Positions 35,011-45,842 of a stretch of 64,000 nucleotides of DNA are shown here, piece by piece. The first letter of the stretch is position 1, and every line of letters starts with the position of its first letter. The DNA comes from Ostrinia nubilalis (taxonomy: Eukaryota > Arthropoda > Insecta > Lepidoptera > Crambidae). The stretch spans positions 15,692,154 through 15,756,153 of the forward strand of contig NC_087091.1 in NCBI RefSeq assembly GCF_963855985.1, read 5' to 3'. A model generated the notes under the pieces. The model was not told the origin of the DNA. It worked only from the letters and a program-made list of their open reading frames with translations, and made no database searches. The position numbers and the translations under genes were made by a program.

Positions 35011-35633
35011 CGTTTCTTTCTTTAAACAAAAACGAAATGTCTAAAAGGTTGAGTATCTATGGCATAGTTATAGACAGACAGTCGTATAGACCTTCCATAC
35101 GGTATCGCTCTAGACGGCTAACGAGCCAATATACTGATGCAGACTGTTCAAAGGCCCGTAGCTATTGAGATCGGTTTGCTTCTCTATTTTCAAGTCTGAG
35201 GGTCGGGAAGATGTAAACATTGACTTTTATTAGTAAATAAGTACTTAAAACTCTTGAGGTACGTTAGCAAATACTTCAAAGACTTTTTGTGCGGTATGTC
35301 TAGCGTTCAACTTACGACTTTCAGGTTTTTATTGGATGATGCCCTGTTAGTTTCAGAAACATTTTGAATTAAATCAATCATTTTTTTAAATGCCGTAAGT
35401 AAATAAGCAATGAACTTTTTTGTAGGTTCGATATAGGTTTAGTAACATAAATTAAATAATTAATAATGTTGGAAGATTTTCTTTTAGAAAAAAATATTAT
35501 CAACAGTCACCAGAAATATTTTACTCAACCAAAAAAGAAGGTTCCAAAAAAAAGTGAAATAATAAGATTCATTGAGTGCCTAAAAAGGCTAAAAAATAAT
35601 TCCTGAAACAATATTAAGCATCAAAATAATACC
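35011..35633. other. Non-coding
   Basis: Nothing recognised. Confidence 0.45.
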
Positions 35634-35822
35634 GGGGACTGAGTGTGAGTTTACATCAAACGTACCTACTCACTAATGAGCGCGTAAAAAAGTGACATTA
35701 AATGTGTGACGGATTGTACCTACAGCGCCCCTAGCGGAAACTTTCATGAACTAAAATTTTCATACATATTTTTAACGCGCTCACTCATGTGAGAACGTTT
35801 GATATAAAGTCACATTCAGCCC
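35634..35822. mobile_element. MITE with ~50-bp imperfect terminal inverted repeats
   Basis: The left arm GGGACTGAGTGTGAGTTTAC, then ATCAAACGT and AATGAGCGCGT, is matched in reverse by the right arm (ACGCGCTCACTCATG, AACGTTTGATATAAAG, CACATTCAGCCC). The centre holds ACGGATTGTACCTACAGCGC. No coding capacity. Confidence 0.7.
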
Positions 35823-36247
35823 ACAGCTATAGCATCTTCTCTCTTGTCTTCGCAATCCAGGCACGAACCACGGTGTAACAGTTTTCATAGCAATTCGAGG
35901 CGAAGGCGTTCAATCCAGTGTGCCGTGAGATCCAGAGTTTAGCGTTATTAGTGCGGAATGGTGAGATTTTTATTTTTAATTAATGCTCACTGCTCACGTG
36001 ATCGCGTCCAATAAATAACTCCGTCCTATAACACTTTAGTAACGTTAATTGATAGGCCTACTAGAAAATATTGATCTTGATTAGTTACTTATCTTTATTG
36101 GTCTCAATTTATTGGAAGAAAAGATTCTGTTGTGTATTTTCATGTAGTACTTGATAGATGTAGAGTTTTCTGTTTATTATACTTAGTGTGTGAATAGAAG
36201 TAGGTATATACTCATCGTTTTTTACAATTTTCTGTATTTTCCTTCAG
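35823..36247. other. Non-coding spacer between two MITE copies
   Basis: AT-rich; nothing recognised. Confidence 0.4.
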
Positions 36248-36354
36248 TGGGCTGAGTGTGAATTTACAACAAACGTTTAAAAAATGTATGATAATTTTAG
36301 TTTCCTGCTAGGGGCGCTGTACAATCCGTTATAAAAAAAACTCACACTAGGCCC
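36248..36354. mobile_element. Second, shorter copy of the 35.6-kb MITE
   Basis: It starts TGGGCTGAGTGTGAATTTAC with ACAAACGT. The centre CTAGGGGCGCTGTACAATCC is the reverse of the centre of the first copy, and it ends AACTCACACTAGGCCC. Part of one arm is deleted. Confidence 0.6.
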
Positions 36355-37166
36355 TCTGATCTTTTCGAGTGCCAACCTACCATTTACTAAAAAAATAATT
36401 ATCGCGTGTATATATTTTTACAAACGAAATCAATGCACGGAAGTTGTCTAGGAACACAATTAATTTTACTTAGATCGAATCTAATTACAAAACTTTTTTT
36501 TTTACTAGCTTTACAATATAATCCTGTCCTTTAAATCTTCTTACAAACGGCGAAATTAGGTTTTTACAACTTTTTGCTGCCACGTACCAATAATATACAA
36601 CTTAATTTGAAAACCTTACAAATGAAACGCAGTTGGTAACAAGACAATACGTCACACTCGCCACGTTACAAATTAAGTGCCCGTTACCGTGACGGGCTTT
36701 ACAAGATAATTAATTAGCCTCAAGGAGCCGCTAATCGCCCCACTCAACAAGTAAGGGAACAAGCTCGATGTGACAACTCTCTTTAAATGTTAGGTAATTT
36801 ATTAATACCTAAGTACTTTTTGATTTACTTCAAAAGGAGGTTCTCAATTCGGTTGTACAACTTAATGAGGCCTACTATTATTTCCAACTGGTCAGATGCA
36901 TGTCAAGAGTTTTCCCGTTGTGGTCAAAATAAACTACACTCAACATCAAATAAATCGCGAACGACTGCCACGACGCGAACTTTAAAGATTTTCTTCTGAC
37001 ACAATTATGGTTCCCCAACAATTTTGGTGTTATTTGAAAGCCCAATAAATATCCTTAAAGAACAAGACATTTAATTTCTAAATAAATGATTAACATATAC
37101 CATAAATGTGGCTTGAAAACAAACCTCACTTTGGGCTCTCCTCTGGGATCAATTGATCAATGATCT
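36355..37166. other. Non-coding
   Basis: No gene recognised. Confidence 0.45.
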
Positions 37167-37308
37167 ATTCTTCTTCTTTTCGTGTCGACAACAAACCTAC
37201 ACAGTGTCAGCCCAAAACACCGCCACAAGAGTGGCGTTGTCAGCAGCACCCATCAAATCCTCCTGAGTGCATTGCTCGGGCACTCAGGGCACGACATCAG
37301 GACATAAA
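37167..37308 (-). mobile_element. LINE 3' fragment with (GAA)n tail
   Basis: Read on the minus strand the segment contains ACAACGCCACTCTTGTGGCG, GTTTTGGGCTGACACTGTGT and CGACACGAAAAGAAGAAGAA, the same ending as the copy at 58560-58631. This copy is longer, reaching the MITE at 37309. Confidence 0.7.
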
Positions 37309-37464
37309 TCGTCGCTTGCCTCTCTAACTGACATATCTGTCATTTTTTTCGAAACTGAGTTTTCTACACCATCATAAATCAATTTCGCAAGACGAATCGA
37401 TCTGTCTAATCACCTGAAAATTTTGCTAAATGTCAGTTACGTCAGTTAGAGAGGCAAGCGACGA
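37309..37464. mobile_element. MITE with 25-bp near-perfect inverted ends (156 bp)
   Basis: TCGTCGCTTGCCTCTCTAAC plus TGAC at the left is exactly repeated in reverse at the right (GTCA then GTTAGAGAGGCAAGCGACGA). It directly abuts the LINE fragment. AAAT occurs on both sides but overlaps the ends, so the duplication is unclear. No coding. Confidence 0.75.
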
Positions 37465-39318
37465 AATGTTCTATTGGAATTAAATAATTTGCTTTTGAGT
37501 CTTAAAATGAAAATATACATAACGCAGCCGATAAAAAATTTAATTGATATTTTCCAAAACTTTCACGTATTGACAAGCACGCAGCAAATTATTCTATTTA
37601 TCAGCTTCATATTGAAACATTCAAGATTTTTCCCCAATCCAAAATCTGTCGCCCCTTTTTCTAAAGTCCATGTAATATTTAGGGTACACACATTGTTTTA
37701 ACGTATCACTTCATCCCGATCCGATCAGGGCCCAAAGGTCCCGTGACGTTTCACTCGCGTTCCGCGCAACAAGTGAGGTGACAACCCTAGAGATCGGGCG
37801 CGGTGATAGCTAGGGGTGACAGAACAGCTTTATTTGAACCTGCCGCTTCAGTTATCTGGGAAAAATGACTGACGTTGAAATGTGGAACGTGATTTTTTTA
37901 ATTCACAACGTGCAGAGGAAGTCGCCTGGATGTGCCTAAATCCGTAATGATATAAAACGCATATTTTAAGTGCGATTTTGAATATTGAAATGTTTTGTTC
38001 ACGGTGATGACAGTTTTTGAAATGTAAATAAATGATTCAGCCTTACTAAATGTGAGTATTTAAATGTAACAGAACAACGAGCCGCTCTATGAAATTTTCT
38101 AGTTTTCACCCTTTCACGAACCAAATGTCGTAGATTTTACGTGTAATGTACCAATCGTAAGAATGTTACATTACTAAAAAGCCTTAATCTATACTCACCT
38201 TAATAACACAAGTATTCGGTAAAATCCTTAAAAAAACTAATGTATGATTATTGTAAACAAATGGCCACTTTTTATCTATCAAAGTTCATAAAAAGGCGTC
38301 ATTTTATAAAACCGTAGCTATCTACCTTCCCTGGAGTAAACCCGTCACTTGCGGCATTAATCTCGGGCACTCTTGAAAACAATATTTTACCATACAGTGA
38401 TTTCAATTAATGTAGGAGTGTTTTCATTTTAGCAGATAGGTAAATTGAAAAAAATTCAAAACTACAAAAACTTTAAATATAGTGGATATTTTAAAAGTTT
38501 TAAATAGCAAAGTTTGTTCGATAACTATGTACCTATTAGGATATTATAGGATATGATATTATACATCTGTGAACAGACAGCTGTCCAGACTGTATTAGGT
38601 TAATTCATGAGCTGTGATAAAAAAATATCTTTTCAAATCGCAGAAATGCAGTTCACTGTTCAACTGACGTATGATTCATTTCATAGATTTCCTTAAATGC
38701 ATTTATCCTATCCTAAATTGTGACAGCAGTGTCAAAATGGTAAAGTTAAAATTATATATAAATGCGTAAAAGCATTTTTGAAAGCTTAAATGCAGAAAAT
38801 GCATGACGTATCCAGTTAGTAAAAAAAAAATGGTTTCCCGCCACCTTTTAAACGTCAAAGTGATATTTTATCTGTGGGCCGCAGCGCCAACCAGCGGACA
38901 GGCATCGTGGCAACAAGTGTGGGCTTATAAATCAGTTGATGTTCTGTGAAAATTGTATAGAAATTGGGTGAATAAAATTGTTGCGCCATTTGTAGGTGAG
39001 ACGCTTTATAAAGATGTGAACTCAGTGCTACAGCTCTGAAGTTTGTCGTTTTCAGTCAAATATTGATTCTAATAAGGTCTTCTTTCAGAATAGGTACTAC
39101 TAGATACAAATAGATAGAATTAGTAAAACTATTCAGTTTGGCTTTAATTTGTATATTGCTTACACCATTCTGGCGGCAGTTAAACAAATTTACTTCAGTT
39201 CTTCAGATCGTTTTTATCTATTTTCTTATCTCGCACCTCTGTAAAACTACAAAAAGAATGGCTTAGTAACTTAATTATGGCAGAGATTCACGATTTGTCT
39301 ACACAACAACAGATAAAT
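37465..39318. other. Non-coding, AT-rich
   Basis: No gene. GGGCCGCAGCGCCAACCAGC near 38877 is a small GC-rich patch. Confidence 0.45.
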
Positions 39319-39459
39319 CATTCATCATCAACATTCGAACCACAGGACGTCCACTGCTGAACATAGGCCTCCTCAATGATTTCCAGATCACCCGGTAGGT
39401 AGCGGCCTGCATGCATCGCCTTCTTTCTACCTTTGAGGTCGTCGGTCTACCTTGTGGAC
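39319..39459 (-). mobile_element. Decayed RTE-type LINE tail
   Basis: On the minus strand the frame gives TDDLKGRKKAMHAGRY and ends EAYVQQWTSCG, matching the copy at 1886-2104. The conserved RW has become R-stop (TAG) and the terminal stop is lost. An ATG/TGA-rich tail is visible at 39319-39335. It is older than the 1.9-kb insertion. Confidence 0.75.
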
Positions 39460-39604
39460 ACATACAAATATAAAGATGTAAAAGAAGAAAGAATCCACGA
39501 CAGATGCAAAGTTCCACAAAACCACATAGGTACACTAAATGCGGTTAGTTTTTGCGTGAAGACGGAGGATTTACTGAGCGTCTCGCCCATAAGCCGTGAA
39601 GCAT

Positions 39605-39667
39605 CGTACGTGATCCGTCGCACGCGCGGCGCGCTTGCCAAACGATTTGTTAACCACACTTGTTGCT
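39605..39667. repeat. 63-bp direct repeat, copy 1
   Basis: It begins CGTACGTGATCCGTCGCACG and ends CACTTGTTGCT. It is repeated at 39983-40045 with five mismatches. The pair sits 378 bp apart. Confidence 0.8.
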
Positions 39668-39982
39668 TGAACTGTAGCTGTGTACCAATGGCAAGGGATT
39701 TGAATTTATTTTAGATACTTTGTATGTGTTTGAAACGCGTTTCGAACAAGCCTTGAAAGCACGACTGAATCAAACTGTAGGATGATTTTAAGCAGTATTT
39801 TTGAGGGAGTGTAAAATGACCAACCTTACTGTCTTGTCAACGTTTCAAATCACCCCTAGTTAGAGTAGGTCTAATAAATGATTTAAATTTATTTCAGAAC
39901 TGAATGCGTTTAGTTTTCATGCTCGCAGACGTTACAGGCTTTCCAGTGCCTTTCCGCCCGCCCATGCATTTTATCCATGAAA

Positions 39983-40045
39983 CGTACGTGTTCCATCGCA
40001 CGCGCGGCGTGCTTGCCAAACGATTTGTTAATAACACTTGTTGCT
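39983..40045. repeat. 63-bp direct repeat, copy 2
   Basis: It begins CGTACGTGTTCCATCGCACG. It ends exactly where the coding-like fragment 40046-40237 begins. Confidence 0.8.
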
Positions 40046-40237
40046 GGCAAACCTTACACTGATAGCTACGAATTATTTAAAAAAGAGTTCATTAAAGAAT
40101 TGGAAACATTTAAAAAGAAAACTCAAAGCCCACCCCTACAAAAAGCTGCATTTGCGGCATCTACTTATGCTCTACTAACACATTCATATTCTTCGGTGGA
40201 TTGGGTGTGTTACTTGCCAAATTGGAGAACGGATTGA
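40046..40237 (+). pseudogene. Unidentified coding-like fragment (63 codons)
   Basis: This open frame ends in TGA at 40235-40237. It has balanced, protein-like composition, unlike the A/T-driven frames elsewhere: GKPYTDSYELFKKEFIKEL, then a lysine/threonine stretch, then AAFAASTYALLTHSYSSVDW, then a final YLPNWRTD. An amphipathic, probably helical first half is followed by an Ala/Ser-rich segment. No family is recognised. An upstream ATG at 39977 would add residues encoded by the 63-bp direct repeat, so that start is doubtful. It could be a captured exon, a retrocopy piece or the tail of a transposon protein. Confidence 0.35.
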
Positions 40238-40963
40238 TGATAAGTAAGTAATCAAATAATCACTTTTTAAGTATTTTACTCCGTAAAGCGATTATATTTA
40301 TCAATAAGTAAAGACTGGAATAACTTCTTTCAGATCAGTAGGTTACAAACATCTTAGTAGACTCTGAAATTTTATTAAGCTACCCAGATATCATTTGTCT
40401 AAATATTTAACGGCTTATTTCCAATGAAAGTAGATTTTCATGTACATTTACACAGTATTACTGTCCTTGTCAGCACTAAAAATAATACTCATATTATAAT
40501 AGTTTGCTAAAACTTTAGCTCAGTGTCTCGCTGTATCCCGTAATAAACTATACATTATGTATTACATGAATTATTCATACAAGATGTCGATTTCCAGAAA
40601 GTTCCGACCATTTACATATTATTTAGTTCACGAAAAAACTTGTGCTTAATTTAAATATGGTTACGTGAAAGTGAAAGGAAGAATATGCGAATATAAAATA
40701 TTCTTTTATTTATTCGTGTTTACATACTTTATATAGGATTATTTACGGTATGTGTTACGGTGTGGCGCAATTTTAAACAGCTTGAAGAATTTTTAATAAT
40801 TATCTTAAACACACGATTACTTCATCACATAAGAAGCATTAAGTAAACGTCACACATCACTTAAAAAGCGTAATGTACATAGTTATCTACATATTTACTA
40901 TTTCCTTGATTCAGTCCACTACAATAGATTTCGTTTTGCCTCAAATACCTGCCTTTAAAATCT
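40238..40963. other. Non-coding, AT-rich
   Basis: Nothing recognised. Confidence 0.45.
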
Positions 40964-41090
40964 ATTCTTCTTCTCAGTCGGTACACTCTTGCCAGAGTGG
41001 TCATGGTCATCATTGTGAATCACGATGAGTGATGTTCCTCGCAATACGGCGCCATTCCTCGCGGACTACAGCTTTCCAGGCACTTTCGTT
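40964..41090 (-). mobile_element. Decayed LINE tail, same family as 15102-15359
   Basis: CTCTTGCCAGAGTGGTCATG after a TTCTTCTTCTCAG tail matches the 15.1-kb element in the same orientation. GCCATTCCTCGCGGACTACA continues the match, with a deletion and changes between. Confidence 0.7.
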
Positions 41091-41948
41091 AAACGAGGAA
41101 ATAAATAATTTCCACTCATTCAAACATCCGCCATAAATTACCTGTAACTATATTTATGAATACTCATAAATGTATGTAAAATATTACATATCGTTGTGTG
41201 TAAGCGGCTTAACTGGCGACTTTTAATATATCGCGGATAACGGACCGTCCAAATCTGGTTTACTGCGGATTACGCTGCGTACAGCATGAAACGGCGCCAT
41301 TTTGTTTTGTGCCAATGTTTACTATCAAACCGGCGCAACGATCTCCTGAAACTAATCCGTTACGACCCTGGTGGGGGTGGAATTTAGTTTCCGAGCGGGG
41401 ATTATAAGTACCTAACATTTGCGATTAGATTTTCTATAGTAAGTTGGTTTAAATAAGCTAAGTAAAAAGAAAGGTCTCTCTATCAGCATTCGCTTAAGAA
41501 AAACAAAAATGCTGAAGGACTACTTTTTTGCGATCGTAATACTAGTATTATTTACATTTCTTGTAAATCTTTTTTTCTATCTAAATCAAACAAATAATTG
41601 GCGAAATGAAGTCCTTGAGGATTAAATAGTTTTGGATCATCAAAAATAATTTTTCCTACAAATATTATCAAGCACTTCAGTCGAAAACTTAACAAACTGT
41701 TGCTGTTCTATTTTAATAATCTCGCGTCAAGTTAGAAAAAGTGCCAGTTTATTTCCATTATTTACTTACTTGAATATTAAAAGTTCGCAGACGAGAATTT
41801 TCCTTGAACATGTATCATTAGCTATTTCAAACTCTATTTTGATCGAAAAAATAACACGATGTAGCTCGTTTAGCGGAAACTTTTATGGAATTAATTTCTT
41901 TAGTGTGTTGTAGAATTGTAAGTAAATATGACTATTAAAAATAGACAT
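41091..41948. other. Non-coding
   Basis: ACGGCGCCATTTTG near 41290 is a YY1-like motif in a small CpG-rich patch (41215-41345). No gene. Confidence 0.45.
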
Positions 41949-41952
41949 ATAC

Positions 41953-42092
41953 TGTAGTATGCGCGTCACGCACGCACACACTCACATCCCTTACATAGTA
42001 TATAAGGCAATGCACGTCAATAAACGGACTTTTAATAGCTCTTAATACGCAGTCAGTCTACTTATTTAATCGTCCCAACGCCCAACGTTGCA
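41953..42092 (+). repeat. 5' LTR (140 bp)
   Basis: TATATAAGG at 41999-42007 is a TATA box and AATAAA at 42019-42024 a polyadenylation signal. The close spacing implies a very short R region beginning within about 30 bp. CAGTCAGTC near 42051 is Inr-like. Confidence 0.9.
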
Positions 42093-44929
42093 TGGCGACC
42101 CTGCCAGTGCTGCTCACGCAGCGCTGCGCAGATGGTTTAGGAAAATAAAGTACTCGTGTTAAATTATAATATAATGTGAAACTTATAGTGTAAAATGAAG
42201 TGAACTATCAGAAATGGACTAAGTAGTTAAATTAGGACTTAAAACAAACCTTCAATAAAAATAACGAACTACAAATATGTACGCAAAATAGTAATATCAA
42301 GTGCCAAAAATCAAGAAATTCCTGATGAAGACGTTAGACGACAACGGACCGAGGTGATGAAGAACTGAATGAGCTGGGAGCCGGGCGATGATGGAGTCAG
42401 ATGTGGTAACAACAGTGTGCTGGGTGCCGGGCGATGATGGAGCCAGATGATGAGATTGACAGAAGTTAGCAGGGTGTCGGGAGTGTTCGTGTCGGAAGTG
42501 GTTGCAGCCGGGAGAACCCTACCTACATCATGATACGTCCCCGTGCAGAAATGCCCTTGTGCCCCATGAAGAAAAGTCCTCTTGCCCTCTTAAAAATTTG
42601 GTCATCATTCTACGGTATTTTTTTTTCATTTATTATTATCATTTAAATTCTGGAGAATAATATAATTTTTGACTGTTAATTTATGGGTTTAATTTGAAAT
42701 ATGAATTAATTTTTTTTCTGATTTGGTTAGAATTTAATGTACTTTTGTGAACAAATATTTTTATTATAAAAAATTGCAATGCATTTAAGATATGTTATGG
42801 AAATAAATAAGGGAATTCGATATTTTTATTGAAGATGTAAAATGTTTATTATGTATTTTGAATATTTTTTTATGTTTAAGTTAAAATTATTAATAATAAC
42901 GTTTGTTGACGACATAATAATGTAATACTGAATATGAAAATACTGAATAATTCGTAATTTGTAATTTAATTTTTTTTTCTAACAGGAATTAACCAATTTA
43001 AGTATTTTTAGTTTTTACACAATCACACCAGTGATATTTTACAGCCTCATTTTGTTACATTTTATGTGACTAGGATTTATTTACATTAATATTATTACTA
43101 AAATTTGTATTTTAAAATATTTGATTTTCTAAAAGTAGGTCAATGATTTTGTTACTCAGTCATGTCATTGCACTCAACGCATACGACTTATTGCAAATCA
43201 GCAAAACGTGATTTAGCATCAGACACGTTATGATGACATGTAGGTATTTTCTAGCGTATCGACACAATACTTCGCTGTAATTAAGATCTTTACATTTTAA
43301 ACAATAATTGTATTTGGTATGCAAGTAAATATTTTAAATTAGTATCATATTTGAAGACTTTTAAGATCACCAAGATCACATCTCTAATATGGATCTTAAA
43401 CAAAATCATTAATTAGGATTATTGATTGGATTTAACTTTGAAGTAAAACAATATTTTGTCATATTTTTTCATGATGCAGTAATATAACTAATTAAAATAT
43501 TTATGTAATGACGAAATAATAAAGTAATTTATATCATTTAAAACGTAATACTTATAGATTTTGATGATTGATATGATGAAAAATATTTTGCAGTGTAGGT
43601 AAAATATCACTTGGCTGACTTATAGATTGCTGATTTATTTGGGTCAACAAACAATAGATATTGCACAATGATTAACTGTAATTGAAAGTTTTGACTATGA
43701 ACGTAAATTATTTTACACAAATTCTATTTGTTTTGTTTTAATTATGATTTTATTACAGTATATTCAGTACTTATGTAACATTAGAAATTATTTAAAAATA
43801 TGACTTTGAAATTGTGTATATGAAAAATAATATTTTGATATCATATTATGATTACACGGATAAGACGATAATAGGAATAATTTTGATTTTATGACAGAAT
43901 ATAATTTATACATTGTATAAGTAAAGAAAATTATAAGGAGGAATATTGTGAGTTAGAAAACTGTAGGCATAGGAATGTGCGTTAATGTTATTAAATGATG
44001 AAGGCTATGAGATAAAGGTTTGTTGTTATAATGCAGGTTTTGGTTTGAAATTATGATAGGATAAGTTATAAAATAGTTTGATATTGTTTGTAAAGATGAG
44101 CTTAAAGTTAGGCATGCATTCATTACATAGGATACTTTTGATTATTTTGGACTGATCACCCAAATATTTAAAGATATTCTAATGCATTGATTGCGTAGGT
44201 TTGTGAGATTGTAAAGTATTTTGTTAGATATTGAATGAATATTGAAATATTAGACATATGAATATTATGTAAACATGGTACTAAAATAAATAATATTAAG
44301 GGGAATTATCCTTCGTTCGATCATGGTGCATACTAGATATCTCTGTGAGAATAGTTGGAGACATTAATAAGTCTTAAAATTATCCCTTAATTTAAATGAT
44401 TATTAAAAATAAATAAATATTATTATAAAGTGCGCGCACATGTTATAAAAGTACCATGATTAAAATATGATAAAATGAATTAAGTCGACTATAAATAAAT
44501 AAAAAAAATGACTTGTACATGTAGTAGATCTACTAACTATTAAAACATGAGGGTGGCCACCTCATAAAAATACAATGATGATGATGTATCTCGGAAATGT
44601 AATTTTAAATGGATAAGACATTACTAGACGTACGTAATACCTGGATGTGACTTTATTTTTATTAAGAATGAATATTACATACAATTGATATTCATTTAAA
44701 ATACTTAGTCGTCAACAACACGTTTAGATTAAGATTTTTTCATTTTTTTTCAATTCTTATTGTTATGGTTATTTGACACCACAAATTTACATCTTTTTGT
44801 TTGTCGTATTTTACTCGATCTTACGAATTATTGGAGAATGGTGTCAAGTACCCAATTTTGTACAATTTTTTTTTTCTTTCATTCACTTCTTTTACGTAAA
44901 AAAAAAAAAACACAAAAAAACGGGGGAGG
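42093..44929 (+). other. Internal region of the LTR element, non-coding
   Basis: It starts with the primer-binding-site candidate. At 42373-42403 and 42419-42449 a 31-bp unit (GCTGGG(A/T)GCCGGGCGATGAT and onwards) is repeated with a 46-bp period. This is the only GC-rich part and could be a packaging or leader signal. The remainder is very AT-rich with dense stops. Confidence 0.75.
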
Positions 44930-45069
44930 TGTAGTATGCGCGTCACGCACGCACACACTCACATCCCTTACATAGTATATAAGGCAATGCACGTCAATAA
45001 ACGGACTTTTAATAGCTCTTAATACGCAGTCAGTCTACTTATTTAATCGTCCCAACGCCCAACGTTGCA
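44930..45069 (+). repeat. 3' LTR (140 bp)
   Basis: Identical to the 5' LTR, immediately after the polypurine tract. Confidence 0.9.
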
Positions 45070-45253
45070 ATACTATGTACCAGTATTAGTAGTAGCAGCA
45101 GTAAAAACTTTAAGTGAGCTAATTTAGGTACAGAAAACGGTGGCAGACACAACAAAATGTTGTGATATAGCTTATTTAGTTGTAGTAAGTAAAAATAGGT
45201 ACTGTTGACTTATATAATTTTATTCCCCTTTTCTTATAATAGAATATCTCTAA

Positions 45254-45369
45254 GGCTTGGTTGCACCATTTTACTTGACTTTAGCAAATGTCAAAAATCT
45301 GTCAAACTCCATACAAAAACACCAGTTATCGTTATAGTTACGATTAAAGTTATGTGGTGCTACTCAGCC
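45254..45369 (+). mobile_element. TTA-type MITE, full-length copy
   Basis: It starts GGCTTGGTTGCACCATTTTA and ends GTGGTGCTACTCAGCC, with TAA before and TTA after. It lies 180 bp beyond the LTR element. Confidence 0.8.
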
Positions 45370-45780
45370 TTAGTCGTTTTAACTACCTACCATACTCTTA
45401 TGATCCTTTTTTTGTTTGCTTCAAAATTACCTACTCCAGATATGCTCGTCAATATTAATAACACTCGTAAAAGCTCAAAAACATAGCAAATGATATTACA
45501 CCAGTGATATGACGGAGTTGAAACGTAAAATGTATACATCTTCGTTCCGGGCGCTTTAACTTTTTCCGGGTGAAAGCAAAATTTAATTTTCCCTGGAAAT
45601 TGGTATCCCGAGGCATGGCGGTACGGCAATGAATCGAATTTGGCCGATAAAACTCCTATAAATACCTTTTCTAGGCGGAATTGACCCATAAAACTGCGAA
45701 TTTAGTGTTTGTCCTACGCGAAAGTGGAAAAATAAAGGTTTTTCATTTTTACAATGTAAACAAAATAGGATAAATAAGGT
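45370..45780. other. Non-coding
   Basis: No gene. The antisense 100-codon frame 45387-45689 overlaps nothing recognisable. Confidence 0.4.
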
Positions 45781-45786
45781 TTTATT

Positions 45787-45842
45787 GGTGTTTTCCTTTT
45801 TTATTCCACGTTTTTTATAGAGATTTTTAACAGGTAAGAAAT
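45787..45842 (+). promoter_or_regulatory. Candidate recursive splice site
   Basis: A long pyrimidine tract (GTGTTTTCCTTTTTTATTCC, then ACGTTTTTTATAG) leads to TTTTTAACAG at 45833, followed at once by GTAAGAAA. An acceptor directly joined to a donor is the hallmark of a zero-length recursive splice site in long introns. It is on the same strand as the 27.3-kb exon candidate. Confidence 0.4.

Larger units (their letters stand above)
41949..45073 (+). mobile_element. Complete non-autonomous LTR retrotransposon
   Basis: Two 140-bp LTRs (41953-42092 and 44930-45069) are identical base for base, start TG and end CA, and are flanked by ATAC on both sides (41949-41952, 45070-45073). A primer-binding-site candidate TGGCGACCCTGCC follows the first LTR directly at 42093. 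A polypurine tract GGGGGAGG (44922-44929) directly precedes the second, so transcription is on the + strand. The 2,837-bp interior is AT-rich and holds no gag, protease or reverse-transcriptase frame (longest frame 71 codons, spurious). Identical LTRs mean a recent insertion. Enzymes must have come from another element. The 4-bp duplication fits the Ty3/gypsy type. Confidence 0.92.

Noticed and set aside
44760..44975. 71-codon frame at the end of the LTR element
   Set aside because: It runs through the poly-A and polypurine tract into the LTR; not a gag or pol remnant.
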